From positions 1 through 49,382 of the forward strand of contig CAKKRD010000004.1 of the NCBI GenBank assembly GCA_919902515.1: a stretch of 49,382 bases of DNA, read 5' to 3'. Both the position numbers and the translations under genes were made by a program. Every line of letters starts with the position of its first letter. Position 1 is the stretch's first letter. Origin of the DNA: Nitrosomonadaceae bacterium. GTDB taxonomy: Bacteria; Pseudomonadota; Gammaproteobacteria; Burkholderiales; Nitrosomonadaceae. This document shows, piece after piece, positions 42,096-49,382 of this stretch. The notes beneath the pieces were generated by a model. That model did not search any database and was not told the DNA's origin. It was given only the letters and a program-made list of their open reading frames with translations.

Positions 42096-42303
42096 TGCGT
42101 TAATCCTGGCTTTGCGCCAACATAGAAAACTTGAACTTGACTAAGGAAGAAATACTGCTATTGATAGTTTAAGTGCCTGTATAAATCCGTTCTCGCCTTT
42201 GCAATGATGGCAGTGTTGGGTTCAGGCATGTTAAAACCGTGGCTGCAGAAATAGCCAGGTCTTAATGGATCAACCTTCAGCCAACTTTAAAAGAGGAATC
42301 AAC

Positions 42304-42549
42304 ATGAACAAACTGCTTGCCGCTAGCGTTACTGCAATGTTCGCATTCGGTTCGACTGCCACTTTGGCAGAGCACCCTGCTCAGTCGGAGCACGTCTCCG
42401 CCCGGCAAATTCTGATCGAGATGGCTTGCAAGGATAAGAAACCGGGCGAAGAAGTCATGGATCCAACCGACGCCAGAAAACGGGCGAAGTGCCATGAGCC
42501 GAGGAAGGGAGGGAGGGATCTGGGCTCTCCTCCAGAGGGCGGATACTAA
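42304..42549 (+). CDS. Small exported protein of unknown function
   Basis: 81 aa. The signal peptide is LLAASVTAMFAFGSTATLA, with cleavage likely before EHPAQ. The mature part is about 58 residues with two cysteines (MACKDKKPGEEV and AKCHEP) that could form a disulfide, and a basic, glycine-rich tail. AGAGG lies before the ATG. No family recognised. Confidence 0.62.
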   Translation: MNKLLAASVTAMFAFGSTATLAEHPAQSEHVSARQILIEMACKDKKPGEEVMDPTDARKRAKCHEPRKGGRDLGSPPEGGY

Positions 42550-42933
42550 AAATTTCCCCGTATTTCACGAGCGAAGCGCCTAGGGCCGGAGTAAGCAGTA
42601 GCTCCGGTGATCTGGGCAGAATTTCATTCTACAGGCACAATCTAGCAATCCTCGCACTACCCCGCCTTTAACAGTTCGGGCGGAACGTCGGTTGATCTTG
42701 TTCCAGCCAGCGTGTCTGTACAGGCAGGTGTATATTGCCTGCACGCCCTTCCAGCAGATGCTGGCGCCGGCTCTCCCGATACTCACCATCCGGCAGTGAC
42801 TCGCGTTCCGTCTTGCGCCCAATCTCAACTGTGCGCGTAAAACTCGGGGTCAGAGTGGGGGTTCTTTTTGATCGGCACCAAGTGGGTTAAACTGACCCCC
42901 GGAAACTTCCCATCGTTATATCAAGGGCTAATC
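42550..42933. other. Gene-free region with possible gene debris
   Basis: No intact gene is supported. On the minus strand one frame ending at 42668 reads like a protein tail (GEYRESRRQHLL, LPVQTRWLEQDQPTFRPN), possibly the relic of a lost gene, but no family is recognised. An inverted repeat lies at 42846-42899. Confidence 0.35.
42846..42899. repeat. Inverted repeat GGGGTCAG/CTGACCCC
   Basis: Perfect 8-bp arms (42846-42853 and 42892-42899) around 38 bases. The GGGGTCAGAGT pattern is common at the edges of REP/IS200-type (Y1 transposase) elements, so this may be debris of such an element; no transposase is present. Confidence 0.45.
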
Positions 42934-43266
42934 ATGAAATGGAAGTATTTGTGGCTGGTATTGTTATTCGCATTTTCCAGCGCCAATGGCGCCGAGAATG
43001 AAGATTACAAAATCTGCGCCGTCGGCGGTTATTTCTCCGGGGCAGATGACAGGTTCCTAAGCGGCTTGGCCGCGCATCTCGCGTCAAAGAAAAAGATTCT
43101 CACTAATCCGATATGTATCGCAGTGTGGAAGAATGCTCATGCGTTTGGAGTACATCACTCCAAAACGGGGAAAATTGAAAGCGATGCAGAGGGTATAGTT
43201 GTCCAGCAGGCCAGTGAATTCAGCGCACAGGTATACGATGCTGTCAGTGCAAGTATCAGCCCCTGA
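42934..43266 (+). CDS. Small exported protein of unknown function
   Basis: 110 aa. The signal peptide is WKYLWLVLLFAFSSANG, with the cut likely before AENED. The mature part has two cysteines (YKICAVGG and NPICIAVW) that could form a disulfide, and a helical C-terminus. AAGG precedes the ATG. No domain recognised. The next gene starts 61 bases after it on the same strand. Confidence 0.62.
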   Translation: MKWKYLWLVLLFAFSSANGAENEDYKICAVGGYFSGADDRFLSGLAAHLASKKKILTNPICIAVWKNAHAFGVHHSKTGKIESDAEGIVVQQASEFSAQVYDAVSASISP

Positions 43267-43327
43267 ACGCCGCCCCATTACTGCAAGCGACCCATTTCGT
43301 ACTGAATTATCTTCTACCGACCGACCC

Positions 43328-43789
43328 ATGAGATTTCCCTACCTTCAACTGATTACTATTCTGGCTGTGTTGCTCGGATATGGCAGCACTTTCACCGTGC
43401 ACGCCGCCGACAAAATGAAATTCGAAACTGATCCACCACAACGGCTGGAGGTGCGCTACCGTCTGTTCAAGACCGGAAACATGTGGAATTTCCTGGAACT
43501 CGACACCCAAACTGGCCGCCTCTGGCAGGTGCAGTTCAGCGTGGACAACGATGACAATCGGACGCGGACACCGATCAACACAGAGGCTCTGGTAGCCGAC
43601 GGCAAGAACGGGCGTTTTACCTTGTACTCGACCGATAATATGTGGAACTTCCTGATGGTGGATCAAGACAGCGGCCGCGTCTGGCAGGCACAGTTCTCCA
43701 TTGATGATGAGAACCGCGGGATTTTCCCGATAGTCGGGTCTGAAGATACGCGCCTTCTGCCTGAGAAATTACTGAAAAATCCCAGATAG
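43328..43789 (+). CDS. Exported protein with two internal repeats
   Basis: 153 aa. The N-terminal signal peptide ends at about HAADK. The mature part is two copies of a roughly 36-residue unit: first RYRLFKTGNMWNFLELD then GRLWQVQFSVD, second RFTLYSTDNMWNFLMVD then GRVWQAQFSID. The regular aromatic/hydrophobic pattern suggests a beta-structure, possibly a propeller-blade-like or sensor fold. Function unknown. No cysteines or metal-ligand clusters. Confidence 0.68.
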   Translation: MRFPYLQLITILAVLLGYGSTFTVHAADKMKFETDPPQRLEVRYRLFKTGNMWNFLELDTQTGRLWQVQFSVDNDDNRTRTPINTEALVADGKNGRFTLYSTDNMWNFLMVDQDSGRVWQAQFSIDDENRGIFPIVGSEDTRLLPEKLLKNPR

Positions 43790-43831
43790 GAAGAAAAGGT
43801 ACAACTCCGGTAGTGGAACCAGGTAACCCTT

Positions 43832-44035
43832 ATGCAACGTCTGCTTATTCTGCTCGGCCTGCTGTTGTTGCTGGTGGGACTGGCATGGCCCTGGCTGTCG
43901 AAGCTACCCTTGGGACGGCTGCCGGGGGATATCACCATCGAGCGGGAGAACTTCAGCTTTTACTTTCCGTTAACGACAGGTCTGCTGGTGTCGGTACTGC
44001 TGTCGCTGCTGCTATGGTGGTGGTCACGGAAGTGA
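43832..44035 (+). CDS. DUF2905 small membrane protein
   Basis: 67 aa with two hydrophobic helices flanking the family core LGRLPGDITIERENFSFYFP. DUF2905 proteins are widespread small inner-membrane proteins of unknown role. Start ATG 43832; a longer overlapping frame from 43813 is a shadow. Confidence 0.9.
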   Translation: MQRLLILLGLLLLLVGLAWPWLSKLPLGRLPGDITIERENFSFYFPLTTGLLVSVLLSLLLWWWSRK

Positions 44036-44083
44036 GCACCGGAAATACTTTAGAGATGCCCTTTCTTCAGAGGAGATGACTAA

Positions 44084-44203
44084 TTGGATTTATATGAGTC
44101 CATGGTGTTCTGGTTCGCTAAAGAATTTGTAAAAGCTATCTTGGGTCTGGGATTCATTCTGGGAGTGATCCTGCTTTTTCAGTGGATGAGAAGTGATGAT
44201 TGA
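44084..44203 (+). CDS. 39-residue single-helix membrane peptide
   Basis: TTG start at 44084 with GAGGAG eight bases upstream. The product has one clear membrane helix (AILGLGFILGVILLF) with charged ends (FAKEFVK before it, WMRSDD after it). An ATG frame eight bases earlier lacks these features. It is 48 bases after the DUF2905 gene and 15 bases before the DUF6279 lipoprotein gene, so it is likely part of that operon. Function unknown. Confidence 0.55.
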   Translation: MDLYESMVFWFAKEFVKAILGLGFILGVILLFQWMRSDD

Positions 44204-44218
44204 TTTGAAATTGCCATA

Positions 44219-45076
44219 ATGCGTTTACCCAGGATCTCACTCCGCCAACTATTACTGCCGCTACTGCTCCTGCTGCTGAGCGGATGCAGCGTCGTCACCG
44301 TCGCCTACAACAATGTCGATATGGCGATACGCTGGGTTGTCTCCGATTACTTCGATTTCAACACCCATCAGCAGGCACAGTTCGATCGGGATTTACAGCG
44401 TGTGCATGCCTGGCACCGCAGGGAAGAACTGCCAAAATACGCCATGCTGTGTACCGAAACCGCCAGGCGGGTCGAGGCCGGACTCAAACCGGTCGATCTG
44501 GACTGGATGGATAATGCTATGGAAGCGCGCAGAGAAGCACTGATGCATTATGTCGCAGGTGATTTGGCCAGTGTGCTGGGAACCATGGAGCCAACCCAGT
44601 TCAGCGTCATGGACACGAAGTTCGCCAAAGAAAATGCAAAGTTCCGCAAGGAACATCTTGACGGCACCTCCGAAGCACTGGAAAAGAAACGCGTGAAGAG
44701 ATCGCTGGAACGTATCGAAGACTGGGTCGGGACGCTTGAACCGAACCAGAAAGAGCGGGTCACTGCAATGGTGAAAGCTTTTCCGCAGAGCGCCGAGCAT
44801 CGCTACGCGCACCGTGCCACCCGGCAAAAAATGCTGCGCGAATTGCTCGAAGCCAGGCTGCCGAAAGACAAACTGGAAGAAGGTCTCAGGCAATGGCTGA
44901 CCGATTGGGGAAATGGCCGCAGCGCCGGACACGAGCGGGTTTGGACGCAGTGGGTGAAGCAGTTGCGGCAACTGATGCTGGAGCTTGATGCGATGCTGAC
45001 GCCGAAACAACGTCTGCATTTAACCCAGAAGCTGCATGGCTACGCCAAAGATTTTACCGTATTGAGCAAGCGCTGA
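44219..45076 (+). CDS. DUF6279 lipoprotein
   Basis: 285 aa. A leucine-rich signal peptide ends in the lipobox LLLLSGCSVV. The opening VAYNNVDMAIRWVVSDYFDF is the DUF6279 hallmark; the rest is mostly alpha-helical and charged. A lipid-anchored periplasmic protein of unknown function, common in beta- and gammaproteobacteria. Confidence 0.87.
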   Translation: MRLPRISLRQLLLPLLLLLLSGCSVVTVAYNNVDMAIRWVVSDYFDFNTHQQAQFDRDLQRVHAWHRREELPKYAMLCTETARRVEAGLKPVDLDWMDNAMEARREALMHYVAGDLASVLGTMEPTQFSVMDTKFAKENAKFRKEHLDGTSEALEKKRVKRSLERIEDWVGTLEPNQKERVTAMVKAFPQSAEHRYAHRATRQKMLRELLEARLPKDKLEEGLRQWLTDWGNGRSAGHERVWTQWVKQLRQLMLELDAMLTPKQRLHLTQKLHGYAKDFTVLSKR

Positions 45077-45127
45077 GCCGTAGTGCATAATTCATCCCGA
45101 CATGACTGAGACCCTCAAGGAGCCAAA

Positions 45128-45553
45128 ATGAATACCTCAAAGAATTTCATCAAGTTAATCGGCATTTCGCTGCTCTTCGCTGTTGGGCTTACCGCATGTG
45201 ACAAGCCGGGGCCTGCAGAGACCGCAGGTAAAAAGATAGACCAGACAGTTGGTGAAGCCAGCAAGAAAATAGGCGAAGCGGCCGATAAAGTCGTTGAAAA
45301 ACTGGGTGAGCAAGGCGAGAAAGCCGGTGTGGTCATCGATGATGCCGAGATTACGGCCAAGGTCAAAGCAGCCATTTTTGCCGAGCCCGGTCTCAAGACG
45401 CTGCAAATCAGTGTTAATACCGTAAAAGGCGTGGTGACATTAAGCGGATCGGTCGACTCGTCGCCAAGTAGCGATATGGCCAAAGTACTGGCGGGTGCGG
45501 TGGCTGGAGTAAAAGAGGTTAAAAATCAGCTAGTGATAAAGTCGATTAAATGA
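45128..45553 (+). CDS. BON-domain lipoprotein
   Basis: 141 aa. The signal peptide ends in a lipobox (VGLTAC). A charged helical linker (EKLGEQGEKAGVVID) is followed by one BON domain (about 75-141: ITAKVKAAIFAEPGLKTLQI, GVVTLSGSVDS, VKEVKNQLVI). BON domains bind phospholipid membranes; single-BON periplasmic lipoproteins are often part of envelope or osmotic stress responses (OsmY-like). GGAG precedes the ATG. Confidence 0.88.
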   Translation: MNTSKNFIKLIGISLLFAVGLTACDKPGPAETAGKKIDQTVGEASKKIGEAADKVVEKLGEQGEKAGVVIDDAEITAKVKAAIFAEPGLKTLQISVNTVKGVVTLSGSVDSSPSSDMAKVLAGAVAGVKEVKNQLVIKSIK

Positions 45554-45727
45554 AATTGGGTTGTCGCCACCATATAATGTATTGATACGCGACACAGGCT
45601 GACAGAAATAGCCTCGCAAATTTGTACAGTGCGGTAGCGGGGGGGTTGATTCAACCTGGTGGTCAGGCAATATGCGTTTGCAATGGTTTTTCTACAGTCT
45701 CATTGAAACCACAACCAAGGAGTTATT

Positions 45728-46108
45728 TTGGCAATAACACTAAACCACACCATCGTACCTTCACATGATAAGGTTGCGTCCGCCAAATTCTATTCGAGAA
45801 TATTCGGTTTCGAATATATCGGCGAGTTTTCGCATTTTATTGTGGTGAGAGTGAACGATACTTTATGTCTGGATTTTGACAATAAAGAGAAATTTGAATC
45901 TCATCACTATGCATTCAAAGTGACTGAGCAGGAATTCAACGAAATATTCAGCCGCCTGGAAGCCGAGAACATCAAGTATGGCAGCAGCCCCTATGAATCA
46001 GAAAACATGAAAATCAATCATGATAACGATGGGCGCGGAGTCTATTTTCGCGATGCTAATGGCCATCTTCTGGAAATGTTAACCACCGACTACAAGATAG
46101 GGTTATGA
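45728..46108 (+). CDS. VOC (glyoxalase/dioxygenase fold) protein
   Basis: 126 aa with one VOC domain. It starts at TTG 45728 with AAGGAG six bases upstream. It shows LNHTIVPSHDKVASAKFYSR and FRDANGHLLEML; the His near the N-terminus and Glu in HLLEML are at typical metal-ligand places. Substrate unknown. The coding sequence is clearly more AT-rich than its neighbours, suggesting acquisition by transfer. It stands alone between BON and SelO genes. Confidence 0.85.
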   Translation: MAITLNHTIVPSHDKVASAKFYSRIFGFEYIGEFSHFIVVRVNDTLCLDFDNKEKFESHHYAFKVTEQEFNEIFSRLEAENIKYGSSPYESENMKINHDNDGRGVYFRDANGHLLEMLTTDYKIGL

Positions 46109-46232
46109 CTAGAGCAACGCACTAAAAGAGCTGCTAACCTCAACAGCTTGAACCGCAACACCGTGAATCGATGCCTCAGGCCAAACCTTCTGTTCCAGTC
46201 AGTACCCTGCACCAATATCAGCCAAATATTTC

Positions 46233-47918
46233 ATGAAACCGAACAACCTCGAACGCAGCACTGCCATTCCGGATATTCCCGCCATCCCTGATCTTTCCGA
46301 TCTTCGCAATCTGTGCGATGCGCAATTCGATAATAGTTTCGTGCGCGCGCTACCCGGGGATGCGGAAACCCGCAATGTGCCCCGTGCGGTGCGCAATGCC
46401 TGCTATACGCGCGTCGACCCGACCCCAGTACGAGCGCCACGGCTGCTGGCTTGGGCACAACCGGTAGGAGAATTACTCGGCATCTCGCGCCCGGAGTCGC
46501 CTGCCGGTCCGGCGGCAGAAGTGCTCGGCGGCAACCGTCTCCTCCCCGGCATGCAGCCCTACGCGGCGCGCTACGGCGGGCACCAGTTCGGTCATTGGGC
46601 GGGGCAGCTCGGTGATGGCCGCGCCATCACCCTGGGCGAGATACTCAGTCCGGATGGCAAGCGCTGGGAATTGCAGCTCAAGGGTGCCGGCAAAACACCC
46701 TATTCGCGCACCGCGGATGGGCGCGCGGTGTTGCGCTCGTCGGTGCGCGAGTTTCTATGCAGCGAAGCCATGAATTATCTGGGCGCGCCAACCACCCGGG
46801 CGTTGAGCCTGGTGGCGACCGGCGAATCTGTGGTGCGCGACATGTTTTATGATGGCAACCCGCAGGCCGAGATGGGTGCCATCGTCTGCCGCGTCGCGCC
46901 GTCATTCGTACGCTTTGGCAACTTTGAGATACTTGCCGCGCACAGTGAGCTGGATGCGCTCAAACGTCTGGCTGACTACGTCATAAGTCAGCATTTCCCC
47001 GAACTGGGAGCACCTTCACCTTCAATCTACGCGCGCTGGTTCGAAGAAATCTGCCGCCGCACCGGAACGCTGATAGCCCACTGGATGCGGGTTGGTTTTG
47101 TCCACGGCGTGATGAACACCGACAATATGTCGATACTGGGGCTGACGATCGACTATGGCCCCTACGGGTGGCTGGAGGGTTTCGATTTGCAATGGACGCC
47201 TAACACTACGGATGCGCAGGGACGGCGTTATTGCTATGGCAACCAGCCAGAAATCGCGCATTGGAATTTGACTCGGCTCGCCACCGCGCTCGCCCCGCTG
47301 GTCGGGGACCGCACGGCGCTAGAGCAGGGATTGACTGTCTTTGGCGACACCTTCCACAACGCATGGCGTGAAATGCTGGCCGACAAGCTCGGACTGGTTA
47401 CGCTGGAACATGAAGGCGATGACCTACTGCTGAGCGACCTGTTTGACCTGTTGCAGCAGGTTGAAACCGACATGACGCTCTTCTTTCGCGGTCTCATGAC
47501 CATTCCGGTGGATGGCGCAGCCGACATGCTGGAGGATACCGCACTGGCCGGGCTGCTGCGTCGCGCGTTCTATACTGAAGAGGCATTTGCGCATGCGCAA
47601 CTGAGCCAATTGAACGGTTGGCTGCGCCGCTATATTGCGCGGGTACGTCTGGATGCGGCGGCTACGGATTTGCCGGAGTTTGTGAACGTGCGTTTGCAGC
47701 GGATGAGACGCACCAATCCCAAGTACGTCCTGCGCAATTATCTGGCGCAGCAGGCGATCGAAGCGCTGCAGCAGGGCGATGCATCCGTCATGATGCGGCT
47801 GATGCAAGTATTGCAACACCCCTACGACGAACAACCCGCGCATGATGAGCTTGCAGACCGGCGCCCCGAATGGGCGCGTAACAAGCCGGGATGTTCGGCG
47901 CTGTCATGCAGTTCGTGA
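46233..47918 (+). CDS. selO: SelO protein adenylyltransferase (YdiU)
   Basis: 561-aa pseudokinase-fold enzyme that transfers AMP from ATP to Ser/Thr/Tyr of target proteins (AMPylation), linked to redox stress. The conserved block YAARYGGHQFGHWAGQLGDG, the nucleotide-binding LQLKGAGKTPYSRTADGRAV and VNTDNMSILG-like GVMNTDNMSILGLTIDYGPY are present. The C-terminus ends in CSS; SelO proteins carry a conserved C-terminal cysteine (selenocysteine in some animals), consistent with a complete gene. Confidence 0.93.
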   Translation: MKPNNLERSTAIPDIPAIPDLSDLRNLCDAQFDNSFVRALPGDAETRNVPRAVRNACYTRVDPTPVRAPRLLAWAQPVGELLGISRPESPAGPAAEVLGGNRLLPGMQPYAARYGGHQFGHWAGQLGDGRAITLGEILSPDGKRWELQLKGAGKTPYSRTADGRAVLRSSVREFLCSEAMNYLGAPTTRALSLVATGESVVRDMFYDGNPQAEMGAIVCRVAPSFVRFGNFEILAAHSELDALKRLADYVISQHFPELGAPSPSIYARWFEEICRRTGTLIAHWMRVGFVHGVMNTDNMSILGLTIDYGPYGWLEGFDLQWTPNTTDAQGRRYCYGNQPEIAHWNLTRLATALAPLVGDRTALEQGLTVFGDTFHNAWREMLADKLGLVTLEHEGDDLLLSDLFDLLQQVETDMTLFFRGLMTIPVDGAADMLEDTALAGLLRRAFYTEEAFAHAQLSQLNGWLRRYIARVRLDAAATDLPEFVNVRLQRMRRTNPKYVLRNYLAQQAIEALQQGDASVMMRLMQVLQHPYDEQPAHDELADRRPEWARNKPGCSALSCSS

Positions 47919-48061
47919 ATTCTTGCCGCGTCGAGACATGGTGCGCGCAAATCAGGCGGTTATTCTTTTGGGTGCTGGCAAACATTCACCTAATTTTCGT
48001 GGTGCCAAAATGCAGGCGTTACGCATGGGTTATCAACGAGGGCGACTGCATGAGTTCGCCT

Positions 48062-48322
48062 CTAATATTTGCGTGGACGCTTTATCGCGCGGATAGTTTT
48101 GTCCAGTTGAAATAGCATTTTTTTGGCGGCTCGCTCATTGTTTTTCGTCAGCTCTTTCTGCACCATCTCCGCGAAGGCGACCAGGTCCTGTCGGGGATAA
48201 GCATCCTGCACGCCACAATCCTGGAAGAATTCGGCAATCCAGTGAGCATTCAGTTCGGGGTTTCCCGTTTCTTCTAAATACTCCTCTGCCGCCGTCTTGA
48301 CGTAGTCCGTCAGTTTGGGCAT
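48062..48322 (-). CDS. Small hypothetical protein
   Basis: 86 aa, acidic then basic, largely helical: LTDYVKTAAEEYLEETGNPE, FFQDCGVQDAYP and a basic tail KTIRAIKRPRKY. GAGGAGA sits seven bases before the ATG, and the frame has good codon use, so it is probably real. No domain recognised. Its 5' end abuts the group II intron fragment. Confidence 0.6.
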   Translation of the reverse strand: MPKLTDYVKTAAEEYLEETGNPELNAHWIAEFFQDCGVQDAYPRQDLVAFAEMVQKELTKNNERAAKKMLFQLDKTIRAIKRPRKY

Positions 48323-48339
48323 CGTGTCTCCTCATAGAT

Positions 48340-48860
48340 ATCTGAATGCCGGTAGTACTTGCCCAATCTCCTGTCCTTTCCTACTTCTTGCGTCTGTCTT
48401 GAACCAAGGCTCCTTCCCTCCGCCGGAGTTACCCGGCTTCATCGGTACTACGAGCTTCTCCGTCACCCCAAGGCGTCCGTCCTGTCCCTCACGGGCGTCC
48501 GGTTGATCATCCTTGCCCCACGCCAAGGGGCTTCCCGTGTTGCCGCGCTTTCCTTGTGTACATGCTGTCGCCACTACCCCGGCGCAGCGACTGGGGATGT
48601 CCTTCGCTCGTTTCCCCAGCCGTGTCAGCCTTCCCCATATGTGTGGATGGATCGGCCTGCGCATCGTCCTTTTCGAGGATTGCTCAGCGTTTACTCGCGT
48701 TACGGCCTGCACACTCGCCAAGTCACCTAATGTGACCCTCTACATCAAAGGCTTCAGCCACTGCGTTACCTCCATGACCGCTTCGATTGCTTCCGGCTGG
48801 AGCGATTTCGCCGGGTAGGATTTACACCCACTGGAACGACGCCGCCTTTTCACGGCGCAC
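48340..48860 (-). mobile_element. 5' fragment of a group II intron with the start of its reverse transcriptase gene
   Basis: Reading the minus strand, the element begins at 48860 with GTGCGCC, the typical 5' end of bacterial group II introns, followed by GGGTGTAAATCCTACCC. Within it a frame (about 48332-48721) matches the leader of the intron-encoded protein: LGVTEKLVVPMKPGNSGGG then KEPWFKTDARS, which precedes the reverse transcriptase domain. The match stops at about 48340, so the reverse transcriptase, maturase and intron 3' end are missing. It cannot move by itself. Confidence 0.75.
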
Positions 48861-48995
48861 ACACAGAGGAGACGATCGATCTTCTCCGAAACGAACGCTC
48901 AACGTTGATTTGACGTTACACTACTCAATCAATGAAGACGCTGCGCTTTTCCGCCCTACCGAGCTACGCTTGCTAATTATGGAGTAAACAGACCA

Positions 48996-49382
48996 ATGGT
49001 ATCTCATTCCAGCTACATACATGATCGTCCTGCTACAGAAGATACATTAGGCCGCTCACATTTTGCCGAGGCTTTATCCCACTCACTCGTTTTACCCAAG
49101 GGTAGCCCAGGTCTAGTCGTAGGTATCGAGGGTAATTGGGGTTCAGGGAAGAGCACGCTAATCGGTTTAATTACAAAAAAACTTGCTGAAATCACTGAGG
49201 GTAGCGTACCAATTGTGGTCGAATTTAACCCTTGGCTGGTCAGCAATACTGGTGCGCAAGTGGAAGCACTGATCGGTCAAATTGCTGCATCAATCGGCAA
49301 GGATTTATCCTCGGGTGAGAAGGGGATCGAAACTGGACAGAAATTACTTAGTTATATCGGCTTACTCAAGCATCTAAAATTT
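48996..49382 (+). CDS. KAP-family P-loop NTPase, 5' part (continues beyond the window)
   Basis: 129 codons from ATG 48996 to the window end, with no stop. The KAP-type N-terminus shows Walker A GNWGSGKST (46-54) in VVGIEGNWGSGKS, followed by VVEFNPWLVS, a hallmark of KAP NTPases. These large STAND/P-loop proteins often have membrane segments inserted in the ATPase domain; several are found in phage-defence islands. The codon use is more AT-rich than the main window, consistent with an acquired gene. Its role cannot be fixed without the missing part and downstream genes. Confidence 0.8.
   Translation, partial: MVSHSSYIHDRPATEDTLGRSHFAEALSHSLVLPKGSPGLVVGIEGNWGSGKSTLIGLITKKLAEITEGSVPIVVEFNPWLVSNTGAQVEALIGQIAASIGKDLSSGEKGIETGQKLLSYIGLLKHLKF

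Noticed and set aside
42580-42828. 82-codon minus-strand frame in the gene-free region
   Set aside because: Basic, featureless translation; a different minus frame reads more like a protein tail, so neither is called as a gene.
48513-48818. 101-codon plus-strand frame over the intron fragment
   Set aside because: Antisense to the group II intron and its reverse transcriptase leader, which explain the sequence.

Overview
The window reads as chromosomal DNA of a betaproteobacterium, probably Nitrosomonadales or Gallionellaceae-like. This is inferred from gene content: DUF971-ubiE, Tim44-ubiJ-ubiB, potABCD, SelO, DUF6279 and DUF2905 genes with fairly GC-rich codon use. There are no rRNA or tRNA genes and no CRISPR array that I can see.

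Layout. (1) 1-2160: a REP-like inverted repeat, a lytic transglycosylase (mltB), a CBS-domain protein and a small remnant of a heavy-metal RND pump. (2) 2244-13109, nearly all minus strand: a P2-type cation ATPase, then a copper/silver-type efflux operon cusC-cusB-cusA preceded by a small Cys/His-rich CzcI-like protein and a coiled-coil lipoprotein. (3) 13232-14354: DUF971-ubiE. (4) 14331-31684: an accessory block. It holds a squalene/phytoene-synthase-like gene, an operon strongly resembling hydrogen cyanide synthase hcnABC, an ankyrin protein, a winged-helix protein and a lipoprotein cytochrome c. It also holds a stress cluster of universal stress proteins (USPs), an acyl-CoA synthetase, DUF2934 and two divergent P2-type ATPases. 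(5) 31894-34903: Tim44-ubiJ-ubiB, which in relatives usually follows ubiE directly. Block 4 therefore looks inserted into a ubiquinone-biosynthesis cluster. (6) 34929-38816: a tightly overlapping polyamine transporter operon potABCD. (7) 38862-47918: a MITE-like element, VanZ-like, cis-prenyltransferase-like, ferredoxin and hydrolase genes, a truncated ABC ATPase, several small secreted or membrane proteins, DUF6279, BON, VOC and SelO. (8) 48062-49382: a small hypothetical gene, the 5' fragment of a group II intron, and the start of a KAP-type P-loop NTPase cut by the window edge.

Most notable points: the hcnABC-like operon flanked by an imperfect 37-bp direct repeat; a chimeric gene in which the 5' third of an NfeD/ClpP-type protease gene is fused in frame to a USP gene lacking its start, with a G11 tract in its coding strand and a near-identical intact USP copy 2.9 kb away; and a perfect tandem 20-bp repeat between the divergent ATPase genes. 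The combination of CtpF-like ATPase, USPs and redox genes recalls the low-oxygen dormancy (DosR) gene sets of mycobacteria, but that parallel is inference only.
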